Part shown: one piece after another, positions 7,726-8,043 of the stretch
Layout of the letters: every line of letters begins with the position of its first letter
Numbering within the stretch: position 1 is the first letter of the stretch
NCBI GenBank assembly: GCA_013695115.1
Contig: JACDBD010000037.1
Location: 1 to 8,043 of the forward strand
DNA from: Actinomycetota bacterium
GTDB taxonomy: Bacteria; Actinomycetota; Acidimicrobiia; IMCC26256; JACDBD01
DNA length: 8,043 nt
Direction: 5' to 3'
Notes under the pieces: generated by a model
Told to the model about the DNA's origin: nothing
What the model saw: the letters and a program-made list of their open reading frames with translations, nothing else
The model's database searches: none
Program-made: the position numbers and the translations under genes

Positions 7726-7835
7726 TCTGGAGGCGCAATCGTCGATGACGCGCGCACTCGAGTGATCTCGGCGCGATTGGGCGAACGCGTTTGGCCCGTG
7801 CGGCGGCTTCGGGATCACCTCATCGCTCCGGCTCC

Positions 7836-7859
7836 GCGGCGCTTGCGGCGCTTGCGGCG
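7836..7859 (+). repeat. GCGGCGCTT tandem repeat
   Basis: Two exact 9-base units (7836-7844 and 7845-7853) followed by a partial third (GCGGCG, 7854-7859). It runs directly into the GGCCC-TTC-GGGCC hairpin. On the minus strand it would encode repeated Gln-Ala-Pro, which fits noncoding low complexity. Confidence 0.8.
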
Positions 7860-7873
7860 GCCCTTCGGGCCGC
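7857..7873 (+). repeat. Hairpin GCGGCCC-TTC-GGGCCGC, first copy of an inverted pair
   Basis: A perfect 7-bp stem with a 3-base loop. Its inner 15 bases (7858-7872) recur as the exact reverse complement at 8026-8040. Confidence 0.8.
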
Positions 7874-7938
7874 GAACACGCTTGCTCCGCCGTCAAGTCG
7901 CTCTTGGGCGACCCCTACGCCGCCGCCAGACCAGACAT

Positions 7939-7992
7939 GGTGTGCGGCGTGCAGAGCGGTCGGGCACGGTGTGCGGTGCGCAGAGCCGGTCG
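7939..7992 (+). repeat. Imperfect 29-base-period duplication
   Basis: The sequence GGTGTGCGG..GCAGAG.CGGTCG occurs at 7939-7962 and again at 7968-7992. The copies differ by a CGT/TGC change and one inserted C. Confidence 0.7.
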
Positions 7993-8007
7993 CTCGCCGG
8001 ACAATGC

Positions 8008-8029
8008 GCCGGGTGGTTCGAGACCCGGC
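8008..8029 (+). repeat. Hairpin GCCGGGT/ACCCGGC
   Basis: A perfect 7-bp stem (8008-8014 with 8023-8029) closing an 8-base loop GGTTCGAG. The loop recalls a tRNA T-loop, but no other tRNA arm is present. Confidence 0.6.
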
Positions 8030-8040
8030 CCGAAGGGCCG
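8026..8040 (+). repeat. Hairpin CGGCCC-GAA-GGGCCG, second copy of the inverted pair
   Basis: A perfect 6-bp stem with a GAA loop. The full 15 bases are the exact reverse complement of 7858-7872, so the two copies bracket a 183-base stretch. Confidence 0.8.
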
Positions 8041-8043
8041 AGC

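Larger units (their letters stand above)
7726..8043. other. Gene-free, repeat-rich right end
   Basis: No convincing gene is seen on either strand. The segment holds a 9-base tandem repeat (7836-7859), a 15-base sequence present in both orientations (7858-7872 and 8026-8040), a 29-base-period imperfect duplication (7939-7992) and a 7-bp hairpin (8008-8029). It looks like intergenic repeat DNA or the edge of a degraded mobile segment. Confidence 0.6.

Noticed and set aside
7836..7992. CRISPR array
   Set aside because: The repeats are 9-base tandem or a single 29-base-period duplication, with no regular spacers and no cas gene.
8008..8029. T-arm of a tRNA (GGTTCGAG loop)
   Set aside because: The stem is 7 bp with an 8-base loop, and no acceptor, D or anticodon arms or CCA-side pairing are seen nearby.

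Overview
The window is GC-rich, with dense, mostly abutting genes, which fits a high-GC Actinomycetota genome. The protein types (a HelD-like helicase tail, a PepF-type M3 peptidase, a DUF885 protein, a class II fumarase and a small actinobacterial OB-fold protein) and the GAGCGAGCGAGG-style intergenic repeats suggest an Acidimicrobiia-like lineage. That placement is an inference from gene content, not a phylogenetic result.

Layout from left to right. (1) Bases 2-256 hold the last 84 codons of an SF1 helicase. Its stop overlaps the start of an M3 oligoendopeptidase (253-2058, +), so the two are probably translationally coupled. (2) A DUF885 metallohydrolase (2059-3744, -) converges on the peptidase with no spacer; the two stops form the palindrome TGATCA. 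(3) Upstream of DUF885 on the same strand, only the C-terminal end of an alpha/beta hydrolase remains (3787 to about 4011, -). It keeps the catalytic Asp and His region and ends abruptly at a TnpB element. (4) The element (about 4012-5400) carries a full-length tnpB but no tnpA. The 3' part of the gene is packed with hairpins, as expected for an embedded omega/re-RNA. (5) fumC (5466-6872, +) begins within about 70 bases of the last element hairpin and looks leaderless. (6) After a 92-base spacer of stacked inverted repeats comes an OB-fold protein gene (6965-7318, +). (7) On the opposite strand, sharing the 4-base CTAG stop, is a propeller-like protein that has lost its N-terminal half (7315 to about 7725, -). 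(8) The last 318 bases contain no gene but several repeats and hairpins.

The left half was probably a peptide-degradation neighbourhood (oligoendopeptidase, DUF885, TAP-type hydrolase), later disrupted by the TnpB element with loss of about 1 kb of the hydrolase. The most notable point is the TnpB active site. The usual RuvC-II glutamate is a glycine (G286), and a glutamate 46 residues downstream (E332) probably replaces it. This is the rearranged arrangement described for a large TnpB branch and for eukaryotic Fanzors. The predicted RNA scaffold points straight at the fumC promoter.
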